Origin: Amia ocellicauda
Taxonomy: Eukaryota; Chordata; Actinopteri; Amiiformes; Amiidae
Reading direction: 5' to 3'
NCBI RefSeq assembly: GCF_036373705.1
Contig: NC_089856.1
Span: 4,593,501 to 4,657,500 of the forward strand
DNA length: 64,000 bases
The notes under the pieces: model-generated
Told to the model about the DNA's origin: nothing
What the model saw: the letters and a program-made list of their open reading frames with translations, nothing else
Databases searched by the model: none
Made by a program: the position numbers and the translations under genes
In this document: positions 22,301-30,084 of the stretch, in pieces
How positions within the stretch are numbered: position 1 is the first letter of the stretch
How the letters are laid out: the number at the start of each line of letters is the position of its first letter

Positions 22301-24307
22301 TATTTATTTATTATGTATTCATTCATGTTATTTACACAATTAAAATTTAGACGTTTAACAGATGTTAATTTAAAAAGTGTATTATTCCACAGATGTTTAA
22401 TGCATAATATGTTGTATATAACTTTAAAAAAATGAGTATTATCCATTATTTGACATAACTCATTTTCAGAAAAGCATCTTTAGCGTAAATAAGTAAAATT
22501 CATTGAATTTTTTATATACTGTACTGTCTTGCATACAGTGTTTATGATTGTAATAAATACATAAATAAATAAATTACTTAAGGCAAAGACTTCTGCTACA
22601 TGTTTGCAATATTATAATTAATATGAAGGTTTATCTGTTTACATTAAACTACTACATAGTTTCCTTTGTAAAATTAATATTTTGTTTAGCTTTATTAAAC
22701 CAACGTGTTGGGTAAAAATAACATATTACAGTGTTCATTAAATAACACATTATTTGTGCTAACATTCCTACACAAAAACAACACATCTTCTGTGTAAAAC
22801 TAACTCATAACTGTGTTAATTAAATAACACATTATTTGTGCTAATATTCCCAAACACCGCTTGTGTTAACTGTCTTTAACACACCATGTGTTATCCTTAA
22901 TCACACTCAGTAATGTGTTAAAAAACAACACATCATGCGTTGTTTTTAACACATTTGTTCTAAGAGTGTAGGTTGGAATAAAAACCAGCAGGGCAGGGGG
23001 TACTGCAGGACCGGTTTGAAAACCCCTGGTATTGACCAATGGAAGGACGTTACTGTCTGTCATCATTCCTAGAGATTATATAGACCGTGACAGACCGTGA
23101 CTCTATGAATATCTAGACAATTCAATAAAATCTTATTAATGACGTGAAGAAACCCAGAGATGGGAGTAGCAGTGAAGAGGAAGAGGAGCGACAATGCGTA
23201 ACCATATAACACCCCTTGTCATCTGTTAGTTTAGTGTGTTTACACAGATCCCCATTAGCTAGTTATATGTGATTGATTAATTTGAAAAAAATGCTCCTGC
23301 ACACTGTCTTTACTAGCAAGTGTAATTCAATAGAATGCAATGTTTTGATCAAAGACCTAATAACACTTATAACACTGGCAAGAAGAAACTGTGTGGGAGC
23401 ATGTTTTTTCTATCCAGATAATTTTCCCTCATACACACCTGTCTAGTCTATACAGGTGTGCAATTGGCTTTTGTTATGGTGATTGATTAATTACCCGAAA
23501 AAATGCCGTGCTCACCACACATTTACACACCCTCATGCATTTTTGGTGATGTTTTCATTTGGCAGGTAAAAATACCAAGTGGCTGGTAAGTTTTTTCCTT
23601 CTACCAGACACAGTGGCTAGTGGCCAAAAAAGTTAATTTTATCCCCTGGCTGTAAAGCACTGGATTCTCACATGCAGTCTGAAAAGCACAAGCGCTATGC
23701 TAGCACCCGAAAAAGTACTATGTCCATCGAGTCGTTCGCTGTTTATTTGAGGGTAAATGCAGCGTGACATTGATTTCCATTGGACTGGGTCTACCGCCAT
23801 AGTTTTATTTTCGTTAATGAAAAGGCAGTTATGTTCGCTAATGTGCACACTGAAGATTTCTGTTATTCAAATTCAATACAACTAAATAACGGTGTATACT
23901 GTAGTCTAGTTTGTCGATTTCTTTTGCCGCAGTAATGGTATTATTTTTTTCCTTTTAGATGTATTAAATAGGTCTTAAAAGTCATTACATTTGTACTAAA
24001 TAAATGTGCAGATACCCTGATGACATTGATTACAAATTAAACTGGAATAAATATTCAAAACTGACAGCGATGACTGCAGAACTTAAATGGCAGAACAATA
24101 TTTGCTCCAGTTAAAGTGTTCAGGCTTTGAATTCTATGTTATCATTCTCCTTTTTGAAAACAACAGATTCATTCTGGGAAGACCACCTTTCTCTCTCTTG
24201 GTTTAAATAACACCTTTACCTGGATCTCCATCTCCTTTCCCAGCTTTGCTGGTTGTCGGTTGTCGGTTGAAGTCAATGTTCCCGTATTCATTGCTGTCAT
24301 CTTCCAT
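7899..24307 (-). CDS. C-type lectin receptor, type II membrane protein, eight exons (gene A)
   Basis: Hand-assembled gene with coding exons 24307-24220, 21007-20870, 16451-16353, 15256-15212, 15020-14976, 11688-11537, 8603-8500 and 8031-7899. The sum is 804 nt, 267 codons plus TGA; every internal intron has GT-AG ends and compatible phase. Order in the protein: cytoplasmic tail 1-83 with tyrosines Y8 (YGNI) and Y41 (YINV), transmembrane helix about 84-106, short stalk 109-138, C-type lectin domain 139-267. The domain shows the CPCNW start, a WVGL-type core (201-204), KWEDG, QPD (232-234), ND (251-252) and terminal WICEK. QPD usually marks galactose-type calcium-dependent binding; that is family knowledge, not tested here. 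The last residue of the WND motif pair is kept but Trp is Leu (LND). Probable role: cell-surface glycan receptor, perhaps on immune cells. Similar genes are called CD209-like or CLEC-like in fish; I cannot choose a symbol. Extra stalk exons could have been missed. Confidence 0.85.
8500..8603 (-). CDS. Gene A exon 7: lectin domain, middle third with WVGL core
   Basis: 104 nt, phase 0 to phase 2, acceptor TGTACAG and donor GTACAC. It encodes [17 protein letters not shown] followed by EGDWKWEDG, the hallmark WIGL and W.W.DG elements of the family. An unusual Cys (C191) replaces the common hydrophobic residue at the exon start. Confidence 0.87.
8679..9022. repeat. Interspersed repeat with TGCTGGTTTTTGTTCCAAC core
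   Basis: AGTGTCTGCTGGTTTTTGTT, then CCAACAGGAGCTCTCAATAA. Related pieces are at 22972-23037, 57527-57790 and 62125-62230. A (TA)n tract (8829-8864) splits this copy. The left Tc1 border begins 20 bp after it. Confidence 0.6.
9043..10630 (+). mobile_element. Tc1/mariner DD34E element, copy A1
   Basis: Full-length 1588 bp element bounded by CAGTGAGGGAAAAAAG and its inverted copy, with TA target duplications at 9041-9042 and 10631-10632. Each end has an inner repeat of the outer motif, as in long-TIR Tc1 elements. A long perfect hairpin (9273-9366) precedes the transposase. It lies in the gene A intron between the second and first lectin exons. The family resembles the widespread fish/lamprey Tc1 group thought to have moved horizontally; that link is from memory. 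Confidence 0.93.
9410..10423 (+). pseudogene. Tc1 DD34E transposase, copy A1, one nonsense codon
   Basis: From ATG 9410 (good Kozak context) the frame has the paired helix-turn-helix region, then LWSDETK (first Asp), [20 protein letters not shown] (second Asp) and, after the stop, [11 protein letters not shown] (Glu). There are 34 residues between the second Asp and the Glu. TAG at 10169-10171 replaces a conserved Trp codon; the frame then continues open to TAA 10421-10423. A 9-nt in-frame deletion relative to copy A2 lies near 9928. Confidence 0.9.
10633..11536. other. Gene A intron sequence
   Basis: Contains (GTGC)n/(GT)n at 10812-10857. Nothing else recognised. Confidence 0.5.
11537..11688 (-). 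CDS. Gene A exon 6: lectin domain, first third
   Basis: 152 nt, acceptor TTCTTAG, donor GTAATC. It encodes D139 to K189: [19 protein letters not shown], then [20 protein letters not shown]. This is the classical start of a C-type lectin domain (CP..W, CYYxS, A..YC...L..I). The paralogous exon at 26291-26442 is also exactly 152 nt. Confidence 0.88.
12550..13770 (+). mobile_element. Tc1/mariner DD36E (Incomer-like) element, copy B1, structurally intact
   Basis: 1221 bp with short TIRs starting CACTCACCTAAAGGATTATT, TA duplications at both ends, set in a TA microsatellite. It encodes one uninterrupted transposase. It lies in the gene A intron between the second stalk exon and the first lectin exon. 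Confidence 0.93.
12698..13738 (+). CDS. Intact DD36E transposase
   Basis: 346 codons with no stop or frameshift. The N-terminal helix-turn-helix region has [20 protein letters not shown] and a second HTH follows around 70-115. The catalytic triad is D155 (WSDESRF), D246 (QQDNAPCH) and E283 ([11 protein letters not shown]). Thirty-six residues lie between D246 and E283, which fits the DD36E group called Incomer rather than the usual DD34E Tc1. The other two copies in the window share a 1-bp deletion in the segment that reads [11 protein letters not shown] here. By sequence alone this copy could still be active. Confidence 0.9.
   Translation: MGKKGDLCNFERGMVVGARRAGLSISQSAQLLGFSRTTISRVYKEWCEKGKTSSMRQSCGRKCLVDARGQRRMGRLIQADRRATLTEITTRYNRGMQQSICEATTRTTLRRMGYNSRRPHRVPLISTTNRKKRLQFAQAHQNWTVEDWKNVAWSDESRFLLRHSDGRVRIWRKQNENMDPSCLVTTVQAGGGGVMVWGMFSWHTLGPLVPIGHRLNATAYLSIVSDHVHPFMTTMYPSSDGYFQQDNAPCHKGRIISNWCLEHDNDFTVLNWPPQSPDLNPIEHLWDVVERELRALDVHPTNLHQLQDAILSIWANISKECFQHLVESMPHRIKAVLKAKGGQTQY
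13771..14975. other. Gene A intron sequence
   Basis: AT-rich intron with no repeat or exon recognised beyond a short imperfect duplication around 14018-14130 (GTCATGTGTGC... and ...CCCATGACATT). Confidence 0.5.
14976..15020 (-). CDS. Gene A exon 5: second 45-nt stalk exon
   Basis: A second 15-residue unit, [14 protein letters not shown], same length and phase as the exon at 15212-15256. Both end in LNT, so they look like tandem duplicates. The acceptor is TTCAG and the donor GTACGT. NIS is a possible N-glycosylation site in the stalk. Confidence 0.78.
15212..15256 (-). CDS. Gene A exon 4: 45-nt stalk exon
   Basis: Fifteen-residue heptad-like stalk unit, [14 protein letters not shown], acceptor TTCAG and donor GTATGT, phase 1 at both ends. 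Small symmetrical exons of this kind build the coiled-coil neck of group II lectin receptors. Confidence 0.78.
15440..15775 (-). mobile_element. Diverged CR1-like fragment
   Basis: GCATTGTATAGTTTTAACAT and the following CTTCCCTTGAT resemble the CR1 stretch at 42210-42260, with many differences. It lies beside the stalk exons of gene A. Likely an older subfamily. Confidence 0.45.
16026..16215. repeat. Duplicated intron block, gene A copy
   Basis: Paralogous to 30085-30280 and more distantly to 820-1000. It lies in the intron between the transmembrane and first stalk exons of gene A. Confidence 0.7.
16250..16298. repeat. (TA)n microsatellite
   Basis: Dinucleotide run within the gene A intron 3' of the transmembrane exon. 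Similar runs: 8829-8864, 12519-12549, 34055-34116 and 42645-42713. Confidence 0.95.
16353..16451 (-). CDS. Gene A exon 3: transmembrane segment
   Basis: 99 nt, phase 1 at both ends, acceptor TTTCAG and donor GTAAGT. It encodes AVCGTKS followed by about 23 hydrophobic residues ([11 protein letters not shown], then [12 protein letters not shown]) and TK. The uncharged helix with a basic N-terminal flank fits a type II signal anchor. A 99-nt paralogous exon lies at 30374-30472 with about 14 base differences. Confidence 0.85.
16930..17300. repeat. Element with dispersed AGTGTTAAA/TTCAACACT words
   Basis: At least eight direct or inverted copies of AGTGTT or AACACT are spread over 370 bp. Such self-similar non-autonomous transposons are common in fish. 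It lies in the intron 5' of the gene A transmembrane exon. Confidence 0.5.
17340..17665. repeat. Duplicated intron block also at 32620-32832 and 20680-21140
   Basis: It contains CTCTGTGCATCACTACCTGA and a CATACATACAT run shared with 32620-32832, and an AACCAGTCCTAACTTAAACTG end shared with 21085-21140. Its layout suggests a local copy of the exon-2 neighbourhood from which the exon itself was deleted. Confidence 0.6.
18000..18110. repeat. Retroelement-tail-like repeat
   Basis: ATTCAATTCAAATAAGCTTT followed by ATTGGCATGACTAACACAGC and ATTGCCAAAACAGG, a motif frequent in fish repeat libraries as I remember them. Confidence 0.4.
18798..20194 (+). mobile_element. Tc1/mariner DD34E element, copy A2, damaged
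   Basis: Same family as 9043-10630. The outer part of the left TIR is missing and an internal deletion removed the left hairpin arm (junction near 18899). The right end is CCTCAGTG followed by TA at 20195. It lies in the gene A intron between exon 2 and the transmembrane exon. Confidence 0.9.
18987..20009 (+). pseudogene. Tc1 DD34E transposase, copy A2, two nonsense codons
   Basis: Nearly identical to the A1 transposase. TAG at 19569-19571 interrupts the IMLWG motif, and TAG at 19755-19757 is the same Trp-to-stop change as in A1. It keeps the AAYD residues that A1 lacks. Confidence 0.88.
20870..21007 (-). CDS. Gene A exon 2: distal cytoplasmic tail
   Basis: 138 nt, phase 1 at both ends, acceptor CACAG at 21010-21008 and donor GTAAGT after 20870. 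It encodes [16 protein letters not shown] and a basic Lys/Arg stretch before the membrane. [10 protein letters not shown] resembles [10 protein letters not shown] of exon 1, so the two exons look like a duplicated tyrosine-motif module. A second in-frame acceptor (AAG at 20998-20996) would shorten the exon by 12 nt without changing the frame. Confidence 0.75.
21141..22699. other. Gene A intron 1, no feature recognised
   Basis: A few CpG-bearing stretches (21310-21520, 21880-21960) without exon signals. ALU- or SINE-like structure not seen. Confidence 0.45.
22700..22972. repeat. Element with dispersed TGTGTTAA/TTAACACA words
   Basis: About ten copies of AACACA or TGTGTT in both orientations, including a doubled AAATAACACATTATTTGTGC. 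It resembles the 16930-17300 element in design but uses a different word. Confidence 0.5.
23040..24094. other. Gene A intron 1, no feature recognised
   Basis: No coding exon, transposon end or tandem repeat identified. Confidence 0.45.
24095..24248. repeat. Exon-1/intron-1 block shared with 34593-34746
   Basis: About 154 bp covering the end of gene A exon 1 and the start of intron 1 match 34593-34746 with no difference that I can see, whereas the transmembrane exons of the two copies differ at about 14 of 99 bases. Confidence 0.75.
24220..24307 (-). CDS. Gene A exon 1: start codon and proximal cytoplasmic tail
   Basis: The ATG lies at 24307-24305 and the exon gives 29 codons plus one base, ending at a GTAAAG donor (24219 downward). 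The peptide starts [17 protein letters not shown] is a YxN-type motif of the kind bound by Grb2 SH2 domains, and not a classical ITIM because the residue two before Tyr is Asn. A TATA box and a purine-rich GAGGAAAT site lie 53-68 bp upstream, which supports this start. Confidence 0.82.
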
Positions 24308-24359
24308 CTTGAGATTCTGATGCTACAAACTGAACATGTCTGATGCAATCTTGGTTCTT

Positions 24360-24375
24360 CTTATATAGAGGAAAT
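24360..24375 (-). promoter_or_regulatory. Candidate TATA box with adjacent PU.1/ETS-like site, gene A promoter
   Basis: On the minus strand TATATAAG occupies 24367-24360, 53-60 bp before the ATG, predicting a start of transcription near 24335 and a very short leader. GAGGAAAT on the plus strand (24368-24375) abuts it and resembles the PU.1 core used by myeloid and B-cell genes. The positions are read directly; factor binding is inference. Confidence 0.45.
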
Positions 24376-24431
24376 AGTTTTCACATTGTGTATGTAGCCT
24401 TTCTGGTGACTTTAAATAAAGAAGTTCCCTA

Positions 24432-24465
<34 letters not shown>

Positions 24466-25309
24466 TTTTAATATGCAATAGTTGTTTGCATTAACAGAGT
24501 ACTTCGTGATATTTTGCTGGGTAGCCCGATATAGGTTCTTAAAGGAAAACTGATACAACAAATAACTAAACTAACAGGTAAATGTTTGAATGAGAATTAC
24601 TGAGTCCCCTAAATAAACTAGTGTAGATTCAATACAGCTTTAAATAGAAAACTAGAAATGTATATTTGCTGCAATTAAGTAGTAAGATTTCTAATGGAAA
24701 GTCCACCTTGGTCTCTTGTGGTTTAACTTGAACCCTTCCCCCCCTACAATGTTGTTTCTGGATATCCTGAGATCAGTACGGCCCCATGCTTCAAATTCAG
24801 CTGCTCTGGTACAATCATTGTGCATATTTAACAGATACAGTGGCTATTTTTAGTTTTGAGCAGCGTTAGTTGGAATTTGCATTCAAACATTATTTTCATC
24901 GACCTATGGCATAAATGGCTGGCATAAATTATGAACTTGTAGAATACATCAGTATGTACATTGACTGCTGATTCGACACTTGATTATTTTGCTTTTGCTA
25001 TTTAAAAAATGTCTTCTTATTGTTCCTTTTTTTGATTACTTGTTTCCTTTATTATTAATTTGTGCTTAGTTCCTTATTTAAGATGAGTGTAAAGGGGGCA
25101 CATCAAATGTCTGAACCATGTTCTAATTAACAAAACTACTATTTCTGTACCTGTTCAAAAAAATAAGAGAAAATAACAGGAGACATGAGAGGTTTGTGTA
25201 GCAATTGATTTGTTATGAAGATCTACACAATGAGGATTGTGTATTGAGTAGGATCATTTTATTAGTACTCACATTGCTAATAATGTACAGTGTGGACTGT
25301 AAGTCTTAA
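24376..25309. other. Intergenic interval between genes A and B
   Basis: (ATT)n at 24438-24466. The rest carries no recognised feature. Confidence 0.45.
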
Positions 25310-25800
25310 AAACATTGTGAAACATTCACAAGCTTTAATTCATTTAAAGTTCAACACAAAATACTTTCAGCTAAAATACAATTTAGAAGTAAAATTGCAA
25401 TAACCCAACAGCAATAACAGGACTAAACTGAAAAATATTCACACATATATTAAATATTACACCCTGGTTAAACCAACAAAGTTGCAGAATTAACGCAGGA
25501 AATCCAGCAATACAAGTATGCATTAAGTTACAAGGGAGAAAACAGACAAAAAAAGCATAGCTAACTGCAACAAAAGTAATCAAATACAATGTAAATGAAA
25601 ATTAAACAAATATTTGAATTCATATTTATGCATTTATATAATTCACAAAATACTATTGTAGTTTCAATCCAGCTCACACATTTTGTTTTGCGTTTGTAGT
25701 TTTGTTATGTTTTGGTTTGACAAATAAGATAACAAATTGTTAATGTCCTCTTATTGTTGCTCTTATAAATTACATAACAGCATATATAGAGTACATTTCC
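25310..25800 (-). repeat. Possible gene B 3' UTR, homologous to 4560-5100
   Basis: Begins about 170 bp beyond the gene B TAG on the minus strand and reaches AATTAAAGCTTG near 25338, aligned with AATAAAGCTTG of the other copy. Confidence 0.5.
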
Positions 25801-25965
25801 ATTCCAAATTGTTATATGGTTAGCTGGGAAGAGGATAGTCTGGGAATAGTGAAGCAATATCAGCCTGGTATAACAGGAACAAGTTCCGCTAATGCACATC
25901 TCTTACAATGCATGCTGCATATTGGACCTCTGGGGCCTGTCTCAGTGGAAGTGAAGCTGGGATTG

Positions 25966-26038
25966 CTACAGGCTCTTCTCACAGATCCAGGGCTGGACAC
26001 TGTCACAAGGGATGGGGATTTCAGCCATGACTGCAGCG
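25966..26038 (-). pseudogene. Gene B shortened terminal lectin exon
   Basis: After a good acceptor (T-rich tract, TTCAG) the frame reads AAVMAEIPIPCDSVQPWICEKSL then TAG at 25968-25966. It is 73 nt against 133 nt in gene A and lacks the QPD and WND parts, but the CD...WICEK end is unmistakable and the start phase matches that of gene A. Confidence 0.62.
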
Positions 26039-26290
26039 CTGAACATTAAAACAAAAACAGCACACAGAAAGAAATGACATTAACAAAAGGGTGAACTCTG
26101 GCAACTAGATCATATTTCATTACCCCATGGCACCATAATCCCTAACTGTTTAAAATCAGAAGGTATACTGAATAATGATACACACATTACACATCCCCCG
26201 AAACCACCCAGCTCACTTGCACCCACCTGTGTACAGGCTATGGGCAATCTCCAGGATTAGGAGCCATGCCTCAGGGTATCAGAACCTTAC

Positions 26291-26442
26291 CAGCTCATCT
26301 ACACTGTTGAGAATAGCAAGAATGGCACCTTTGTTGATGCAGGACTGTTTAGCTTCTTCACAGTACTTTGAATCATTTGAAAAGTAGTAACACCTCCCAT
26401 CAGAGAGACTCCAGTCACAGGGGCAGGAATTCACAGCACAAG
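26291..26442 (-). pseudogene. Gene B first lectin-domain exon
   Basis: 152 nt, acceptor CTGTAG and donor GTAAGG. It encodes CAVNSCPCDWSLSDGRCYYF, then CEEAKQSCINKGAILAIL. The reading frame is intact and has every conserved residue of this part of a C-type lectin domain, so this exon alone is coding-quality. Confidence 0.8.
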
Positions 26443-26612
26443 CTACAGACACATTAAACCAGAGAGTCATTTTGCCCAGCTAGATCTACATAACCCCTTC
26501 CTTTTACTTGAACATCATACATTCTCTGCAGTTCTCTGCAGAAACACTGTGAGGTGTGTCCAGCACGCTAACTCCACTACCATTCGATCCGATTCAACAG
26601 GACAAGACTGAC

Positions 26613-26666
26613 CTTGTGTTTGGAGCTTGGACTTTGTGTTGTTCAGTCTGGACACCATCTGAGAAA
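26613..26666 (-). pseudogene. Gene B stalk exon (54 nt)
   Basis: Acceptor GTTCAG, donor GTCAGT, phase 1 at both ends. It encodes SQMVSRLNNTKSKLQTQ, a coiled-coil-like stalk with an NNT sequon. A second acceptor 8 nt further in would break the frame and is less likely. Confidence 0.6.
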
Positions 26667-26709
26667 CTGAACATACAGATAGGATTTACACTCTGTCACG
26701 TGACGCAAT

Positions 26710-26880
26710 CATAAGAACATAAAGTATACAAACAAGAGGAGGCCAATCGACCCATCATGCTGGTTTGGTATCCATTAGTATCTAAGTGATCCAAGGATCC
26801 TATCCAGTCTATTTGAAAATGTTCAAAAATTTTCAGCTGGGGAGTTTATCTGGAGATTGTGACAACTCCCTGCACTAGAT
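26710..26880 (-). mobile_element. CR1 3'-end fragment
   Basis: Short copy of the LINE 3' tail (AAGAACATAAAGTATACAAA, then GAGGAGGCCAATCGACCCAT), immediately followed by a second tail at 26881. Confidence 0.75.
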
Positions 26881-27265
26881 AAGAACATAAGATAGTTTAC
26901 AAATGAGAGGAGACCATTTGACCCATCATGCTTGTTTGGTGTCCATTAATAACTAGTCCATTAATCCAGTATATTTTTAAATTTTCCCACATTTTTAGCT
27001 TCAACCACATTGCTGGGGAGTTTGTTCCAGATTGTGACTACTCTCTGTGTGAAGAAATGTCTCTTGTTTTCTGTCTTGAATGCCTTGAAGCCCAATTTCC
27101 ATTTGTGTCCCCAGGTCTGTGTGTCCTTGGAAAAGCTCCTCTGGTTTGATGTGGTTGATGCGTTTCATGATTTTGAAGACTTGGATCAAATCTCCACGTA
27201 GTTTCCTCTGTTCCAGGGTGAAAAGTTCAGTTCCCTCAGTCTCACCAAGTAGGACATTCCCTTCA
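26881..27265 (-). mobile_element. CR1 3'-end fragment, longer copy
   Basis: Matches the reverse complement of 32220-32520: tail, then the segment with GAGGAGCTTTTCC. Open frames here are LINE-derived and not host genes. Confidence 0.8.
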
Positions 27266-28019
27266 AATGTTTTTTCTAATAACTCTTCAACCGTATTCAT
27301 CTTGCCTACTCCTTCAAATGAGCACAATGGCAGCATCTACAGTTGGCCAGCTAAATCTATTATGTTCTAGATAAATAGAGCTAGGGCAGTTAATCTCACG
27401 CCCAAGAATGATTTGATGTTCACAAAATCTGCCTCATTTGGTCATGAGGTGCCTTGACGTGGATCTGACTGTACAGCACCAATGACTTTGTGGATCTCTG
27501 TCAAATAATGTTGTCTATAAAACTATAATGATAGGATTACATTTTTAATAATTTGCATAAAATCTCGTAGCAGCAGTGTTGCAAATATTTTGAACTGAAT
27601 AGGAATGTGCCACTAGCAATAAAGCACAGTCCTGCGTACATAGTCTGCACTACTGTCAAAGCACGGCTATGCTGGGTGGTTTGGTAGTGTACAGCTCAAG
27701 TAATTTATTAAGTAAATTATAACTTGCCGACTGCAGCGCTCAAATAGAAAAACATGTGAATGATGCGAATTATCTTGGCGATCTCTCAGTACTCGTTCCC
27801 TACGAAGAGCTGATCTAATTAAAATTGTTCCTTGATCTAAGGGAGGGCTTTGTGTGCTTCCATTGGGTAGAAGCACAAGCTTATCCGCACAGTTCTGGCT
27901 AACTCAGGTTTATGAGTAAACGTGTTGCGAATCTGGGCGGTGTTAACCGCATAGGCTACATTGGCTGCAACACCCCACGCCCCCTGCTAACTCTTATGTT
28001 TTCCTGTGTAAAGAGGGAC

Positions 28020-28290
28020 ATCAAACTGTTCATATCTTAACCCGGGTCTGGTTGCTATAGTAATTTTCTCAGCAGGACTTTAAGCTTGCTTCGAGGGACA
28101 GAAACAGCCAGACTTCTGTCAAGTTATCCTCAAATTTAGGTTAGCCAGCTGTGAGGAACAGGGCCCTGATCCAGCTATATGACTCAAAGTTAGTCTGCGC
28201 TGGAGCAGGTTTATGATTAAGGATATGTTGCTATAGTAATTTACTCAGCGGGACTTTAAGCTTGCTTCAAGGAACGGAAAAAGCCATAGG
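28020..28290. repeat. Tandem duplication with Harbinger-like end
   Basis: GTTGCTATAGTAATTTTCTC and the next 40 bp (28050-28109) recur at 28228-28287 with a few changes. AACAGGGCCCTGATCC lies between, resembling the Harbinger terminus at 44655. Confidence 0.55.
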
Positions 28291-28684
28291 TCATCACTAC
28301 ATCACCAATTTCTTATGACGTTGAACACATGCAAGTTATTAATAAGTAATAACTAAGTTTAGGGCATTTTAATCTGTGCTGGCTATTTAAAATATTTGTT
28401 CAAAATCGCATTTGAAAAAAACCCCAAAAAACTCTGCTTTGCTGATCTGAATAAGTTGTTTGGCCACTGATAGTCACTTGACATCTGCCAGTTTGTTTGC
28501 TTAACATGTGTGAAGTATTAAGTTTCAGATCACAGCTTTTGCACACAAGGCTAAATGCATCTACCCGAAACCACACAGGAGGAGACGCAGGCTAATGAAT
28601 GTGCTAGCTCACAAAAACATAAAAAACAAGAGACACCCTATAACTTAAATATAATAGACAAAGTGTGAAACACACTAAAACATA

Positions 28685-29793
28685 CACTCACCTAAAGGAT
28701 TATTTGGAACACCTGTTCAATTTCTCATTAATGCAATTATCTAATCAACCAATCACATGGCAGTTGCTTCAATGCATTTAGGGGTGTGGTCCTGGTCAAG
28801 ACAATCTCCTGAACTCCAAACTGAATGTCTGAATGGGAAAGAAAGGTGGGAAAGAATGGTGTGAAAAGGGAAAAACATCCAGTATGCGGCAGTCCTGTGG
28901 GCGAAAATGCCTTGTTGGTGCTAGAGGTCAGAGGAGAATGGGCCGACTGATTCAAGCTGATAGAAGAGCAACTTTGACTGAAATAAGCACTCGTTACAAC
29001 CGAGGTATGCAGCAAAGCATTTGTGAAGCCACAACACGTACAACCTTGAGGCGGATGGGCTACAACAGCAGAAGACCCCACCGGGTACCACTCATCTCCA
29101 CTCCAATAGGAAAAAGAGGCTACAATTTGCACAAGCTCACCAAAATTGGACAGTTGAAGACTGGAAAAATGTTGCCTGGTCTGATGAGTCTCGATTTCTG
29201 TTGAGACATTCAGATGGTAGAGTCAGAATTTAGCATAAACAGAATGAGAACATGGATCCATCATGCCTTGTTACCACTGTGCAGGCTGGTGGTGGTGGTG
29301 TAATGGTGTGGGGGATGTTTTCTTGGCACACTTTAGGCCCCTTAGTGCCAATTGGGCATCGTTTAAATGCCACGGCCTACCTGAGCATTGTTTCTGACCA
29401 TGTCCATCCCTTTATGACCACCATGTACCCATCCTCTGATGGCTACTTCCAGCAGGATAATGCACCATGTCACAAAGGTCGAATCATTTCAAATTGGTTT
29501 CTTGAACATGACAATGAGTTCACTGTACTAAACTGGCCCCCACAGTCACCAGATCTCAACCCAATAGAGCATCTTTGGGGTGTGGTGGAACGGGAGCTTC
29601 GTGCCCTGGATGTGCATCCCACAAATCTCCATCAACTGCAAGATGCTATCCTATCAATAAGGGCCAACATTTCTAAAGAATGCTTTCAGCACCTTGTTGA
29701 ATCAATGCCACGTAGAATTAAGGCAGTTCTGAAGGCGAAAGGGGGTCAAACACAGAATTAGTATGGTGTTCCTAATAATCCTTTAGGTGAGTG
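28685..29793 (+). mobile_element. DD36E element, copy B2, internally deleted
   Basis: Both TIRs and TA duplications (28683-28684, 29794-29795) are present, but at 1109 bp it is 112 bp shorter than copy B1. The deletion removed most of the first helix-turn-helix region. Confidence 0.92.
28833..29761 (+). pseudogene. DD36E transposase remnant, copy B2
   Basis: Deletion of the N-terminal DNA-binding region, a 1-bp frameshift near 29103 (STPIGKRG instead of STTNRKK) and a TAG in the RIWRKQ segment near 29230. The C-terminal half, including QQDNAPCH and [10 protein letters not shown], is open from 29252. Confidence 0.88.
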
Positions 29794-30084
29794 TATATTA
29801 TGGAGGTATGTCTGTAGTACATATAGAAAGGAGTATGTGTGTTTGCTGCCATTTTAAAGATACTTGCTTTAAATTGGAATCACTAGTTTGGATAAGAGGA
29901 GATCACAGTGGGACTTGATAGAAGTGTTACAAATCTTTTAAAGTACTGATAAACACAGAGGATGAATGTAGGATCAATTAAGAAAACAGGGAAGACCTGT
30001 AGTTTCAAAGCAACTTCATAGACCCCAGCACTACAGACCCTTTGGGAAAACCATAACTGCTCTGCCCAGACGTTTTGCATGCAA

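Noticed and set aside
22122..22343. Ala/Ser-rich small frame starting KKKNIGRSV
   Set aside because: The antisense frame is equally open, no splice context or domain was found, and it lies in gene A intron 1.
27001..27370. Cluster of open frames on both strands
   Set aside because: All fall in a CR1 3'-end fragment; the text matches 32220-32520 in reverse.
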